Shown: positions 47,169 through 55,947 of the stretch, piece by piece
How positions within the stretch are numbered: the first letter of the stretch is position 1
Layout: each line of letters opens with the position of its first letter
NCBI GenBank assembly: GCA_035509315.1
Contig: DATJLS010000022.1
Location: 1-64,000 of the forward strand
Reading direction: 5' to 3'
DNA length: 64,000 nt
Origin: JAKAWQ01 sp035509315
GTDB lineage: Bacteria; Pseudomonadota; Alphaproteobacteria; Acetobacterales; Acetobacteraceae
Notes under the pieces: model-generated
The model's input: the letters and a program-made list of their open reading frames with translations, nothing else
Database searches by the model: none
Told to the model about the DNA's origin: nothing
Translations under genes and position numbers: made by a program

Positions 47169-48025
47169 GCTTTGGATCGTTGCCGGTCTGGCTCGATCCG
47201 ACTTCGTGGGCCGGGCGAAAAATTTCGCCGCCCGTGAGCGAGGATATTGGGACCATTCAGAGCGCGATCGCGGCGCAACTCACGGAGTTTTTCTCCGACG
47301 CCGGGATCGCAATTCCGGTCCATGTCTTCCCGGATTTCGATCTGGACACTTGGTGGGGCAGCAATGCGATTGCCTTCGTCCTGATCTCCTATCACGGCAG
47401 CAGGTTCGGCGCGCCGATGAGCACCGATGCGATGGTGCAGGAGCGTGTCGTCAGCTTCGATGTGCATGTTGAGGCTCGGCAGACAGCGTGGGCGTTGACG
47501 GGGCCCGGGAGCGTCTATGCGCTGATCGATGCGGTAGAGGCCGCGTTGGGCGGGTTCCGTGCTCCGGGATGCCGCAACGCCTATTTCGTGGAAGAGCGGT
47601 TTGGCGAGCGCGACCCCACCGGTCACGTTTGGCTCTATGACATGCGGCTCGAAGTGCCGACGCTCAAGCTCAAGCAGGAGCCGCAACTTGCGCTCGCCAA
47701 TCTCGTGAAGGCGCAGGTCTATGTCGCGGCAAGCGCGAGCGCGCGGGGACGGGCGATGCAGAGTGGAACGTTCACGTTCGCGAGTGGGACGCTGACGCTG
47801 CCCGGTCCGACGCCGATCGTGGTGGGCGCGATCACGTCCGCGGATGGAAGGAGGATTTTCCAGGAGTTCGCGGACTGGACCGCGGACGGGACGACGGGCG
47901 TTGTGACGGCAGTTGCGACGGGAGCCATCGCGCAGAACGCGACGGTGCAGATCGCCTTTGCCGCCGCCGACACGGTGACGGCGGTTTCGACCGGCGGAAG
48001 TTCGCCGACCAATCCAGCAAACTGA
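47165..48025 (+). CDS. Gp37-like tail protein
   Basis: The 286-residue protein resembles Mu-type Gp37 in its first 150 residues: Q-S-A-I-A-A-Q-L-T-E-F-F-S-D-A-G, then V-H-V-F-P-D-F-D, D-V-H-V-E-A-R-Q, and A-L-I-D-A-V-E-A-A-L-G-G-F. The second part, from about residue 195, is a beta-rich Thr/Ala sequence with F-T-F-A-S-G-T-L-T-L-P-G. It probably closes the tail tube before attachment to the head. The start overlaps the preceding stop by four bases; the sheath gene begins 53 bases later. Confidence 0.6.
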   Translation: MSFGSLPVWLDPTSWAGRKISPPVSEDIGTIQSAIAAQLTEFFSDAGIAIPVHVFPDFDLDTWWGSNAIAFVLISYHGSRFGAPMSTDAMVQERVVSFDVHVEARQTAWALTGPGSVYALIDAVEAALGGFRAPGCRNAYFVEERFGERDPTGHVWLYDMRLEVPTLKLKQEPQLALANLVKAQVYVAASASARGRAMQSGTFTFASGTLTLPGPTPIVVGAITSADGRRIFQEFADWTADGTTGVVTAVATGAIAQNATVQIAFAAADTVTAVSTGGSSPTNPAN

Positions 48026-48078
48026 GCGGCCGAGAGGCCAAGGGAACGGCCGGCGGCAACGCCGGACGATGAGAACGC

Positions 48079-49842
48079 ATGCCCGCAAACTTCCTGCATG
48101 GGATCGAGGTTACCGAGGTATCGACCGGCCCGGTGCCGGTTTCGGTGGTGAACTCTGCCGTCATCGGCTTGATCGGCACCGCGCCGCAATGGCTTGTGGC
48201 CGCCAATGCGGCCGTGCTGCCGCCGGGGCCGAATACGCCCGTTCTGGTGGGATCGAGCCGGGCCGCGTCGCAGTTCGGGCCGCTCACGCGCGGCTACACG
48301 ATCCCCTATGCGCTCTCGGCGATCCAGACGCAGGGCGGCGGCTCCATCATCGTGGTCAACGTCTTCAATCCGGCGGTCCACCAGACCACGAAGGCGCCCG
48401 CAGTGTTCAATCTGCCGGCCACCGGAACACAGGTGGTCAATCTCGGGCAGATGGGCCTTGTCGGCCCCGGCCTGCCGAACAGCGGCGCGCTCGAGACGAC
48501 CGTGACGGTTGCTCCGGCCAATGCCCCGCCCAATTGGACCGCGAGCACTCAGGAGACCGTGGGCAACCTGATCAAGCCCACCGCCGAGAATGCCGGCGGC
48601 TTCATCTTCAAGGCCACAACGGCGGGCGAGACGGGCACGGCCGAGCCGGCGACGTGGAATCAGACGGTCGGCGGGACGACCACCGATGGCACCGTGACGT
48701 GGACCAATGTTGGCGTCAACGGCTACGTCGAGAACACGGACTACACCGTCGATTACGTGAACGGCTTCGTGTTCGCGAAGGCGGGGGGCGCGATTGCGAA
48801 CGGCGCGAGCCTCTCCATCGGCTATTCGTTCGCCGACCCTTCGAAGGTGCAGGATGCCGATATCATCGGCGCCGTCAACAACGGGGTTTTCACAGGGCTA
48901 CAGGCCCTGCAAACCACGTTTCAGACCATGGGCATCTTCGCGAAGCTGCTCATCGCTCCGGGCTTCTCGCAGGACGAAGAGACCGCCTCGGCACTCACCA
49001 CGCTTGCGGGGCAGATCCGGGCCGTGGCGCTGATCGACGCGGCGCCGAACACCTCGGTTGCGGCGGCGATTGCCAATCGCGGCACCGAGGGGAATGCCTT
49101 CGACACGTCGAGCGGCCGTGTTGTCCTGTGCTTTCCGCAGGAGATGTTTTTCGACACGGGCATCGCGCCGACCGGGAACACGATCAACAACCAGGGGATC
49201 GCGGTCAACACGCCCTTCAACGCGAACGCCGACAGTCCGTTTTCGCAGTGGGTTGCCGGTGTCACCGCGGCGCAGGACATCGCCAACGGCTATTGGTTCA
49301 GCCCGAGCAACGTGCAGATCCAAGGGATCGTCGGCCCCGACATCTCCATGTATTCCAGCGCCTTCGATCCGAACAGCGACACGAACACCCTGAATGCTGC
49401 GGGCATTCTGACCGTGTTCAACGGGTTCGGAACAGGCTTGCGGACCTGGGGCAACCGGCTCGCTTCCTTCCCGACCGCGACCGATCCGACCACGTTCATC
49501 CCGGTTCGGCGGACGATGGACGTGGTCGAGCAGAGCGTGCAACTCGCGATGCTGCAATTCCTCGATCAGCCGATCTCGAACGGGTTGATCAATTCCATCC
49601 TGCAAACCGTCAACGGCTTCCTGGCAACGCTGGTGCAGCGCGGCGCGCTGATCGGCGGGACGTGCAGCTACAACCCGGCGGAAAACGCAGTGACGCAGCT
49701 CGTGGCGGGGCAACTCACCTTCGATATCTCCCTTCTGCCGCCGCCGCCAGCCGAAGAGATCAACTTCAACGTTTCGGTCAACACCGCGCTGCTCAGCACG
49801 CTCGGGCCGGTGAGCGCCACGACGCAGACGGCAACGAATTAA
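48079..49842 (+). CDS. contractile tail sheath protein with inserted module
   Basis: The 587-residue protein is a sheath subunit: N-terminal F-L-H-G-I-E-V-T-E-V with V-V-N-S-A-V-I-G-L-I-G-T-A-P, and a C-terminal part with R-R-T-M-D-V-V-E-Q-S-V, L-D-Q-P-I-S-N-G-L and N-F-N-V-S-V. Residues 149-214 are an insertion running from W-T-A-S-T-Q-E to D-G-T-V-T-W-T-N. Sheath domains facing outward vary this way, and this copy resembles those in connector, fibre and tailspike. The sheath contracts to drive the tube through the envelope. Confidence 0.88.
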   Translation: MPANFLHGIEVTEVSTGPVPVSVVNSAVIGLIGTAPQWLVAANAAVLPPGPNTPVLVGSSRAASQFGPLTRGYTIPYALSAIQTQGGGSIIVVNVFNPAVHQTTKAPAVFNLPATGTQVVNLGQMGLVGPGLPNSGALETTVTVAPANAPPNWTASTQETVGNLIKPTAENAGGFIFKATTAGETGTAEPATWNQTVGGTTTDGTVTWTNVGVNGYVENTDYTVDYVNGFVFAKAGGAIANGASLSIGYSFADPSKVQDADIIGAVNNGVFTGLQALQTTFQTMGIFAKLLIAPGFSQDEETASALTTLAGQIRAVALIDAAPNTSVAAAIANRGTEGNAFDTSSGRVVLCFPQEMFFDTGIAPTGNTINNQGIAVNTPFNANADSPFSQWVAGVTAAQDIANGYWFSPSNVQIQGIVGPDISMYSSAFDPNSDTNTLNAAGILTVFNGFGTGLRTWGNRLASFPTATDPTTFIPVRRTMDVVEQSVQLAMLQFLDQPISNGLINSILQTVNGFLATLVQRGALIGGTCSYNPAENAVTQLVAGQLTFDISLLPPPPAEEINFNVSVNTALLSTLGPVSATTQTATN

Positions 49843-49856
49843 GGGGGTAGCAGGTC

Positions 49857-50378
49857 ATGGCGAGCCTGGTGATCAACAGTCTTTCGAACGCAAATATATA
49901 TCTTAACGGCAATAATCTTCTCGGCCGTGCTGCCGAATTCACGGTGCCGCAACCCAAGCGCGTCATGCAGGATTATAAAGGGCTTGGGATGGTGGCGCGG
50001 CTTGAAGTGCCGGCCGGCTGGGACAAGCTGGAAGCCGAAATCACCTGGTCCAGCTTCGATCAGACGACCATCGGCTTGCTCATGAGTTCGACCGGGATGC
50101 AGCAATTCTCGGCGTTGGGTGACTTGCAGGTGTTGAGTGCCGCTGGCGAAACGAGCGAGCTGCCGGTGATCTACAATGTGACGGGGTTGGCAAAGGATCC
50201 CGGCGCGATACCGTTCAAGGCACAGGAGAATATTTCGTTCAAGACCGCGATCACGGTCTATCACGTCGATCTCAGCGTAGGCGGTATTCAGGTCTATCTC
50301 TTCGATGTGTTTTCCAATCAGTTCATCGTGGGCGGTGTCGATCAGCTCGCTTCGTTCCGGGCAAATATCGGCGGTTAG
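49857..50378 (+). CDS. phage major tail tube protein
   Basis: The 173-residue protein is a P2 FII-type tail tube subunit: N-A-N-I-Y-L-N-G-N-N-L-L-G-R-A, then K-G-L-G-M-V-A-R-L-E-V-P-A-G-W-D-K-L-E-A-E, and a C-terminal F-D-V-F-S-N-Q-F-I-V-G-G. It forms the hollow inner tube beneath the sheath. AGGGGGT upstream supports ATG 49857. The following gene begins two bases after its stop. Confidence 0.86.
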   Translation: MASLVINSLSNANIYLNGNNLLGRAAEFTVPQPKRVMQDYKGLGMVARLEVPAGWDKLEAEITWSSFDQTTIGLLMSSTGMQQFSALGDLQVLSAAGETSELPVIYNVTGLAKDPGAIPFKAQENISFKTAITVYHVDLSVGGIQVYLFDVFSNQFIVGGVDQLASFRANIGG

Positions 50379-50380
50379 AC

Positions 50381-50593
50381 ATGAACCCGACGGAACAGGA
50401 ACGACTGGCGGCGCTGGAGGCGCAGATGCAGCAGGTGCATGAAGATATCGCTGCGATCCGGGTGGCAACCGAGAGGCTTCTGAGCATCGCCCACATGGGG
50501 CGCGGCGCGCTCTGGCTTGCACTGCATGTCGGTGCGGCGCTCGGCATCCTGGCAAGCGCCTATGAGGCAGTGCGCGTGGCTGGCAAAAATTGA
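50381..50593 (+). CDS. small membrane protein with coiled coil, holin-like
   Basis: The 70-residue protein has an N-terminal coiled-coil-like stretch (E-R-L-A-A-L-E-A-Q-M-Q-Q-V-H-E-D-I-A-A-I-R) and one C-terminal membrane segment (A-L-W-L-A-L-H-V-G-A-A-L-G-I-L). It lies 46 bases before the muramidase gene, which fits a holin or holin-regulating protein. It may instead be a tail-linked protein. No family is recognised. Confidence 0.55.
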   Translation: MNPTEQERLAALEAQMQQVHEDIAAIRVATERLLSIAHMGRGALWLALHVGAALGILASAYEAVRVAGKN

Positions 50594-50639
50594 TGTCCGG
50601 ACATTGCAGCGTATCGGCGTTGCCGGAGGAGGCCGGGCC

Positions 50640-51176
50640 ATGACGGTGAGTTCGACTCCCTTTGAAACAGCTTTCAACTGGGTGGTCGGGGTCGAAGGAG
50701 ATTACACGAATGATCCCGGCGATCCCGGCAATTGGACAGGGGGCGCGGTCGGGTCCGGGCAGTGCAATGGCACGAAGTATGGAATCAGTGCCGCTTCCTA
50801 TCCCACGCTCGACATTGCGAACCTGACGGAAGCCGAAGCGGAGGCGATCTATCAGCGCGATTACTGGACGCCGATCCAGGGGGATTCGCTGCCGCAGGCT
50901 TTGGCGCTGGTTATCTTCGATGCCGCGGTGAACTCGGGCGTGTCGCAATCGGTGCAGTGGCTTCAGGTGGTCATTGGCGCGACGACAGACGGCAATCTCG
51001 GGCCGGAAACGCTGGCGGCGATGAATGGCTGGACGGGCGGGGCGGATTCGCTCTGCTCGGAAGTGCTGGCGCAGAGGATCGCCGCGCTCGGGGATGATTC
51101 CAATTGGAATACGTTCGGCCTGGGGTGGTCGCGGCGTTGTGCCGCGCTCGCATTCCAGGCGGCGACGTTGCTGTAG
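50640..51176 (+). CDS. glycoside hydrolase 108-type muramidase (endolysin)
   Basis: The 178-residue protein has the GH108 N-terminal pattern: F-N-W-V-V-G-V-E-G-D-Y-T-N-D-P-G-D-P-G with catalytic-type Glu19, followed by G-T-K-Y-G-I-S and a C-terminal peptidoglycan-binding-like helical part (W-L-Q-V-V-I-G-A-T-T-D-G-N-L-G-P). It is expected to cut the murein glycan backbone at lysis. GGAGGAGG precedes ATG 50640. Membrane proteins flank it on both sides, but no signal peptide is present, so it depends on a holin. Confidence 0.85.
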   Translation: MTVSSTPFETAFNWVVGVEGDYTNDPGDPGNWTGGAVGSGQCNGTKYGISAASYPTLDIANLTEAEAEAIYQRDYWTPIQGDSLPQALALVIFDAAVNSGVSQSVQWLQVVIGATTDGNLGPETLAAMNGWTGGADSLCSEVLAQRIAALGDDSNWNTFGLGWSRRCAALAFQAATLL

Positions 51177-51186
51177 GAGAAAATTC

Positions 51187-51462
51187 GTGGACAGGACTCC
51201 GAAGTTCTTCAAGACGCCGCTCAATCAGGCGGCGCTCGCGGGGATGGTGGGCACCGCGGCTGCGGTGCTGGGCGGGCAGATGACGTGGCAGGCGGCCGTG
51301 CCCGTGGTGGTGGGCGGCGTGGTGGCGTTGATCGTTCCCGACAACAGCGTGGCGAAGGAGGATGTGGAGGCGCTGGTGACGGACGCGATCAAGGTCGCGA
51401 CCGATCTCACCAACACGCCGAAGCAGGGCCCGACTGCGCCCGTTCCGAACAAGTCCGTCTAA
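51187..51462 (+). CDS. small membrane protein, holin-like
   Basis: The 91-residue protein begins at GTG 51187 with AGGAG eight bases upstream. Two hydrophobic segments (L-A-G-M-V-G-T-A-A-A-V-L-G-G and A-V-P-V-V-V-G-G-V-V-A-L-I-V) lie in residues 15-50, followed by a polar C-terminus that includes K-E-D-V-E-A-L-V-T-D-A. It could be the holin that lets the muramidase reach the wall, or a pinholin. Confidence 0.6.
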   Translation: MDRTPKFFKTPLNQAALAGMVGTAAAVLGGQMTWQAAVPVVVGGVVALIVPDNSVAKEDVEALVTDAIKVATDLTNTPKQGPTAPVPNKSV

Positions 51463-51477
51463 GACTCAGGAGCATTC

Positions 51478-51984
51478 ATGGTGAAGTTCGCAGTGGCCGC
51501 CCTTGTGGGCGGCCTTTTTCTTGCCGGCTGCGCGCAGCAGGCGCCGCAGCCTGTTGTGAGCCTGGCCGGCGCGCAGGCCGAGGCATCGGCGATCCTGGCC
51601 GCGTTGCAGGCTGGCGCCGCGGTTTTCACCACGACCTCGACCACGACGTCTTCCGAGGCGCAGGCGGTCGAGAACGTGCTGGCGACGGCCGAGGCCGCGG
51701 TGAGCGCCTTCGTGGCGGCGCCGGCGAATGAGAGTCCGGCCCAGCTTGCGGAGACCGCAAGCGAGGACATTACGGCCGTTCTGGCGGCTCTGCCGATCGA
51801 TCCAACGACCAAGACGGCGATCGATACCGGCCTCGCGGTGATTGACGCTCTGGTGGCGGAATCCGCGTCCGTGCCAAGTTCGGCCGCGCCGGCCGGTGCC
51901 CTTTCGCTCGCGGTGACGGAGCCCGAGAAGCTGGCGCCTCCTGTGCCGATCCCGGCGCCGCACGTTCTGCCCCCGAGGGTTTGA
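51478..51984 (+). CDS. phage lipoprotein
   Basis: The 168-residue protein has a type II signal peptide (A-L-V-G-G-L-F-L-A-G-C, lipid Cys at residue 18). The mature part is Ala/Thr-rich and predicted mostly helical, ending in a Pro-rich tail. Its place beside a muramidase and membrane proteins suggests an outer-membrane spanin-like role in lysis, though its length exceeds known o-spanins. AGGAG precedes ATG 51478. Confidence 0.6.
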   Translation: MVKFAVAALVGGLFLAGCAQQAPQPVVSLAGAQAEASAILAALQAGAAVFTTTSTTTSSEAQAVENVLATAEAAVSAFVAAPANESPAQLAETASEDITAVLAALPIDPTTKTAIDTGLAVIDALVAESASVPSSAAPAGALSLAVTEPEKLAPPVPIPAPHVLPPRV

Positions 51985-51988
51985 AGGG

Positions 51989-52780
51989 ATGGTGGATCAT
52001 TCGGGGATGAAGCTCGGCAAGCGGGCCGCCAGGCCGTTTGCCGGGCTCCGGCCGTTCGGGCGCTATCTGCGGCTGGAGACGGCCAAGGTGCCGCCGCCCG
52101 TGCCGGCCTCGTGCGACCGGAGCAGGCTCGTCGAGAGTTGGCCGGTGCTCGAGAACGACAGCATCGGCGACTGCACCATTGCGGCGGTCGGCCATGCCGT
52201 GCAGCTCTGGACCGCGGCTTCCGGCCGCATGCGCGTGATGAGCGATAAAGAGGCCGTCACCGGATATGAGGCGTTCGGCTATCGGCCGGGCGACGCGGGC
52301 ACGGATCGCGGCGCGCTTGCAACCGAGGTGCTCGCGCGATGGAGCGGGACGGGCTTCGCATGCGGTGGAGCGAACGACGTGCTCGCCGGTTTCTGCGCAA
52401 TCGATCCCGAGACCGAGGCCGAGGTGCGCGCGGGCGTGGCGTGGCTCGGCGTCGTTTATGCCGGGTTCGATCTGCCGATCGCGGCGCAGACCATGGAGGT
52501 GTGGGATGTGCCGGCCGGCCAGGCGTTTTCGGGCGAGTACGCGGTGGGGAGCTGGGGCGGCCATGCCGTGCCGATCGTCGGCTATGGGCCTGCGGGCGTG
52601 GTGTGCGTCACCTGGGGTGCGCTGAAGCGGATCACCTGGCGGTTCTGGGATGCCTATGCCGATGAGGCTTATGGGCTTCTGAGCCGGGATTTCGTGGGCG
52701 GTGCTGCCAGCGCCGCGCAGGTGGATTGGGAGCGGCTCGAGGCGGACATGGATGATCTGAAGGCGGAGGTGGGGGCGTGA
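51989..52780 (+). CDS. papain-like cysteine peptidase-like phage protein
   Basis: The 263-residue protein shows a papain/C39-like pattern: nucleophile Cys62 in N-D-S-I-G-D-C-T-I-A-A-V-G-H, His192 in G-S-W-G-G-H-A-V-P-I-V-G-Y-G, and a C-terminal V-T-W-G near residue 209 that might hold the third group. The N-terminus is basic and Arg-rich. It is found in phage lysis blocks and could trim a peptide bond in cell-wall stems or process a phage protein; the true substrate is unknown. GAGGG lies nine bases before the ATG. The stop overlaps the tail chaperone start (GTGA). Confidence 0.6.
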   Translation: MVDHSGMKLGKRAARPFAGLRPFGRYLRLETAKVPPPVPASCDRSRLVESWPVLENDSIGDCTIAAVGHAVQLWTAASGRMRVMSDKEAVTGYEAFGYRPGDAGTDRGALATEVLARWSGTGFACGGANDVLAGFCAIDPETEAEVRAGVAWLGVVYAGFDLPIAAQTMEVWDVPAGQAFSGEYAVGSWGGHAVPIVGYGPAGVVCVTWGALKRITWRFWDAYADEAYGLLSRDFVGGAASAAQVDWERLEADMDDLKAEVGA

Positions 52781-53097
52781 GCGAAGGGATCAGGATCAAG
52801 GTGCCGGATGCGGTTGCGTCCGGCGACGTGTGGGGGCCGGAGATCGAACTGCCGAGCGGGACGAAGGTGCAGTTCCGGCGCGGCACCGGCAAGGACGTGC
52901 GGCTGGCCCTGACCGCGGTTGGGCAGCCATTCGACAGCACGCGCTATCTCTATGCGATGATCGCGCGCACGTCGCGGTTTGACGGCAAGCAGATCACCAT
53001 GGAAGCGGTGGACGACCTCGATGCGGAGGATGTGGAACGCCTGCTTGAAGAGGCGCGCAAGCCAAGCCCTTCTCCGAAGGCGCCGGCGGAATCGTAA
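52777..53097 (+). CDS. tail assembly chaperone-like protein, short form
   Basis: The 106-residue protein reads I-K-V-P-D-A-V-A-S-G-D-V-W-G-P-E-I-E-L, then R-R-G-T-G-K-D-V-R-L, and ends with E-D-V-E-R-L-L-E-E-A-R-K. It stands immediately before the tape measure, where tail chaperones lie (P2 gpE, Mu gp41). A -1 frame extension runs past its stop (53118-53231). It would hold the tape measure during tube assembly. GTGA overlap with the preceding gene. Confidence 0.7.
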   Translation: MSEGIRIKVPDAVASGDVWGPEIELPSGTKVQFRRGTGKDVRLALTAVGQPFDSTRYLYAMIARTSRFDGKQITMEAVDDLDAEDVERLLEEARKPSPSPKAPAES

Positions 53098-53117
53098 GCC
53101 CGGCGGCGCTTGGCGAG

Positions 53118-53231
53118 ATGATCGCGTTGGGGTTTCGGCCAGCGGATCTTGATGAAATGGACTTCGCAGACATGCAAAGTTGGCGATCCGTGATGGCGGC
53201 GTATAGCGCGGCGGTGGCGCGAAATCGATGA
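53118..53231 (+). CDS. probable -1 frame extension of the tail chaperone (gpE'-like)
   Basis: After the chaperone, a frame one base back stays open and encodes M-I-A-L-G-F-R-P-A-D-L-D-E-M-D-F, then W-R-S-V-M-A-A-Y-S-A-A-V-A-R. The 37 residues from ATG 53118 look like the downstream part of P2-type chaperone pairs joined by programmed -1 frameshifting. The upstream -1 frame is open for at least 40 bases before the chaperone stop. Independent translation from ATG 53118 is possible. Confidence 0.5.
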   Translation: MIALGFRPADLDEMDFADMQSWRSVMAAYSAAVARNR

Positions 53232-53662
53232 TCCCCGGGCAGTGGAATCGGGTGCGGGCGAGAATAGAGGTGGGATAGAGACTTTTGCCGCTGGCCATTG
53301 CTGCCTCTCTTTGGCTGTGCGTGATCAGCTCTGACCAGATGCCCGATCGCATAGTGCCGGATAGGCTCTCGATTTTCACGGTAGTGCCTATCGTCGATCG
53401 ATCTCTCTGAAAGGCGTCTCGGACGCGATGAACGACCCGCACGACTGCGTCGCTCTCCCGGTGCCTTTTTGGCCGGTTCACCGCCGCCGCGCGTTGGGGG
53501 TGAAGCCCTTGCTGGCACGGAGGTTATCGGCGTACCCATCCCGATTTTCGGGACAATCCTTCCGACAGGCTGAAGCATGGGTGATCTCGGGTGATCCCGT
53601 GACGTTCTGAGCCCTTTGACGAACCGGCAAAGCTGGCATGAATTGATGCGTGGAGAGAGGGA
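53232..53662. other. 430-base gap between chaperone and tape measure
   Basis: No rightward gene is found between the chaperone extension and the tape measure start. A few leftward frames cross it (one about 100 residues long, from about 53490 to 53240, with an ordinary-looking K-S-L-Y-P-T-S-I-L) but none shows a family motif. GC content is below the neighbouring genes. A hairpin TCCCGA-TTT-TCGGGA lies at 53539-53553. A moron or recombination scar is conceivable. Confidence 0.4.
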
Positions 53663-55321
53663 ATGCCGATTGGCAAGGATGGAGGTGCCGGCGCGATTTC
53701 GGTTGACCATGGGGGATTCTTCGAATCGTTCTCGCGTGCACTCGAACAAGTTTCTGCCCTGCGGGATTCGGTTGAGCGCCTGTCTGGTGGCATCAACTCC
53801 GTGCTGCACGACCAGACTTCAAATTTGTTTGAATTCTTGATCAGCTTTTGGGCGCGCAAGTCGCTCGGCGAGGCGATGCAGAAGAATGAGGCACTGATGC
53901 GCCCCCTCTTTGCGTTCGATATACAGAGCGGGCTGGCAGAGCAAAAGCAACATCATCTCGATCTCGACGCGCCGCTTGCATTCGCGCAGGCGAGTACTTT
54001 GGGGATGAGTTTCACGACCGAGCAGACCTCGCAAGCCTATGACATGCTGGCGGTGATGCTGCGGACGGCGCCGGCGTTTCAGGGGGCGGACAGGTTCCAG
54101 AACTTCGCGGCCATCGCGCCGATCATTCTGCGCGCATCCGAAGTGGCACAGATGCGCGGCCCTGGCTTACTGGACGACAACATCCGCGCGCTGGTACAAT
54201 ATGCGCACCTGATCGGCAACCACGGTCCGGCGTCCACGACGCGGGGCACGGATCAGTTGCTTGCGATCGCCGAAGCGACCGAGCTTCCCTTCTCTCAGCT
54301 TGAGAACATCATGCGCATGGCGATCCCGATGGCGCACTCGGTGAACGCCTACGTTCCGGATACCGCGCTTTTCACGGCGGCGCTGATTCAGGATGGCCTT
54401 GGCGGTAGCACGCATCGCTATTCGCGTTCTGAGATGAACGAGCACGCTGCCGCGCTCCTCAATCTCGGGCTGATGAACAGCGCCGGGCAGCTCACGGTTC
54501 TCAATGCTCAGGGCGGCGTCGATATCGCGCGGGTGGTTGCGGACATCGATGCCGCCGGCCATCGAATGGACCCGATCGCATTTGGGAATGCGCTGCGGAA
54601 CGCCTTCTCCCTTCGCGGCCAGCGCGGCGCCGAGCTTCTGAAGGTGATGGACCAGCTCACGCCGGCCCTGTTCGCTGCCGTCAATTCGACGCCGGGGACG
54701 GCGGCGCAGCAGGCGGCCTTCGCTGCCACGCCCTTGCAGCAGTTCGAGCAGATCATTGCCCGGTTGCAGGATATCGGGAACATCCTGGCGACCACGATCC
54801 TGCCGGATTTCCTACGCATGGAGACCGGGCTGCTCGCGTTCCTGAATGCGGTGGATGATTTTCTCGCGCACCACCATGTCATCGCATCCATCATCGGGCA
54901 TGCGCTGGGCGGAGCCGCGGTCGGATTCACGTTCGGCGGACCTGCGGGCGCGCTGGTTCTCGGGGGTGCCGGGGCCGCGGTGGGAGCGGTCGAGAGCCTG
55001 CCGGCGGGAAATCCCGTTCCGCATGAAATGCCGGGATACGCGCTTTCCCAGGAGGCGCTGTTCGGGCGCCACGACGAGCCCGGCCAGATCACCGTGAATG
55101 CGCCGCTGACGGTGACGGTGCAGGGCGACATGCTCGGCGATTATGCGAACCTGAGCGCGTTCCTGAGTCAGTGGTGGGCGCAGAACGCCGGTTCCGTCGG
55201 TAACACCGTGAAACAGCAGATCCAGCATATGCAGCGGCAGTCCCGGCGCATGACGATGCAGGACATGCAGCAGGCGGACGGCTACACCGCGGCGATTGCG
55301 GATGGGGCCGGATACCGATGA
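53663..55321 (+). CDS. phage tail tape measure protein (short)
   Basis: The 552-residue protein is mostly helical, with a mid hydrophobic part (F-G-G-P-A-G-A-L-V-L-G-G-A-G-A-A-V-G-A-V) and a glutamine-rich C-terminus (K-Q-Q-I-Q-H-M-Q-R-Q-S-R-R). It is encoded after the chaperone and before the gpU homologue, the place of tape measures. The length implies a short tail. ATG 53663 has GAGAGAGGGA before it. ATGA overlap with the next gene. Confidence 0.75.
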   Translation: MPIGKDGGAGAISVDHGGFFESFSRALEQVSALRDSVERLSGGINSVLHDQTSNLFEFLISFWARKSLGEAMQKNEALMRPLFAFDIQSGLAEQKQHHLDLDAPLAFAQASTLGMSFTTEQTSQAYDMLAVMLRTAPAFQGADRFQNFAAIAPIILRASEVAQMRGPGLLDDNIRALVQYAHLIGNHGPASTTRGTDQLLAIAEATELPFSQLENIMRMAIPMAHSVNAYVPDTALFTAALIQDGLGGSTHRYSRSEMNEHAAALLNLGLMNSAGQLTVLNAQGGVDIARVVADIDAAGHRMDPIAFGNALRNAFSLRGQRGAELLKVMDQLTPALFAAVNSTPGTAAQQAAFAATPLQQFEQIIARLQDIGNILATTILPDFLRMETGLLAFLNAVDDFLAHHHVIASIIGHALGGAAVGFTFGGPAGALVLGGAGAAVGAVESLPAGNPVPHEMPGYALSQEALFGRHDEPGQITVNAPLTVTVQGDMLGDYANLSAFLSQWWAQNAGSVGNTVKQQIQHMQRQSRRMTMQDMQQADGYTAAIADGAGYR

Positions 55322-55947
55322 GCGGTGCAATCGCGGCGGCGGCTTCGTCCCCGATCGCGTCCGCGCTCGGCTTCGGCGATTTCGCGGCGTTCGGCGGCAT
55401 CAGTTTCATGCTTCTCGGCTCGCCCGACAAGCTGAGCCGCACCTTCCGCACGAATTACGCGAAGCTGCCGCTGCTCGGGCCGAAGCCGGTCTTGCAGGCG
55501 ACCTATGACGATCTGAACCGGATCACCATGGGGATTCGTCTGCATATCTTCTGGTGTCAGCCGGATGATGCGGTCGGGCTGCTCGACCAGCAGCGTCTTT
55601 CGCACCAGCCCGCGCCACTGGTGTTCGCGTCCGGGATCGATTTCGGGCCGGCCCAGACCGGGACGCCGACGCAATACGTCATCACCGAAATGACGGTAAC
55701 TGACCAATGGCGCTATGCGGGCGTCGCTCAATATATCGACGTTGACATGACTTTGCTTGAGTTTGCGCCGACCTTGCCGGTGGGAGCGCCGACCGTGACG
55801 CCGCCGGCCCCGCCGGCCGGGGTCATCGGCGTTCCGGGCGGGCTCGCGGCGATCCTTTCGTCCGGCGCGGGGATCGGCCTGCCTGTGCCGACCGGAGAGT
55901 TCGCGAGCGTGGCGGCTTCCACCATCGTGCGGGCCGGGGCTCCATGA
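55318..55947 (+). CDS. P2 gpU-like tail protein
   Basis: The 209-residue protein has the gpU marks F-G-G-I-S-F-M-L-L-G-S-P, then S-R-T-F-R-T-N-Y, L-G-P-K-P-V-L-Q-A-T, and F-A-S-G-I-D-F-G. The last 60 residues are Pro/Ala/Val-rich. It is a tail-completion or baseplate-periphery protein. ATGA overlaps on both sides. Confidence 0.75.
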   Translation: MSGAIAAAASSPIASALGFGDFAAFGGISFMLLGSPDKLSRTFRTNYAKLPLLGPKPVLQATYDDLNRITMGIRLHIFWCQPDDAVGLLDQQRLSHQPAPLVFASGIDFGPAQTGTPTQYVITEMTVTDQWRYAGVAQYIDVDMTLLEFAPTLPVGAPTVTPPAPPAGVIGVPGGLAAILSSGAGIGLPVPTGEFASVAASTIVRAGAP

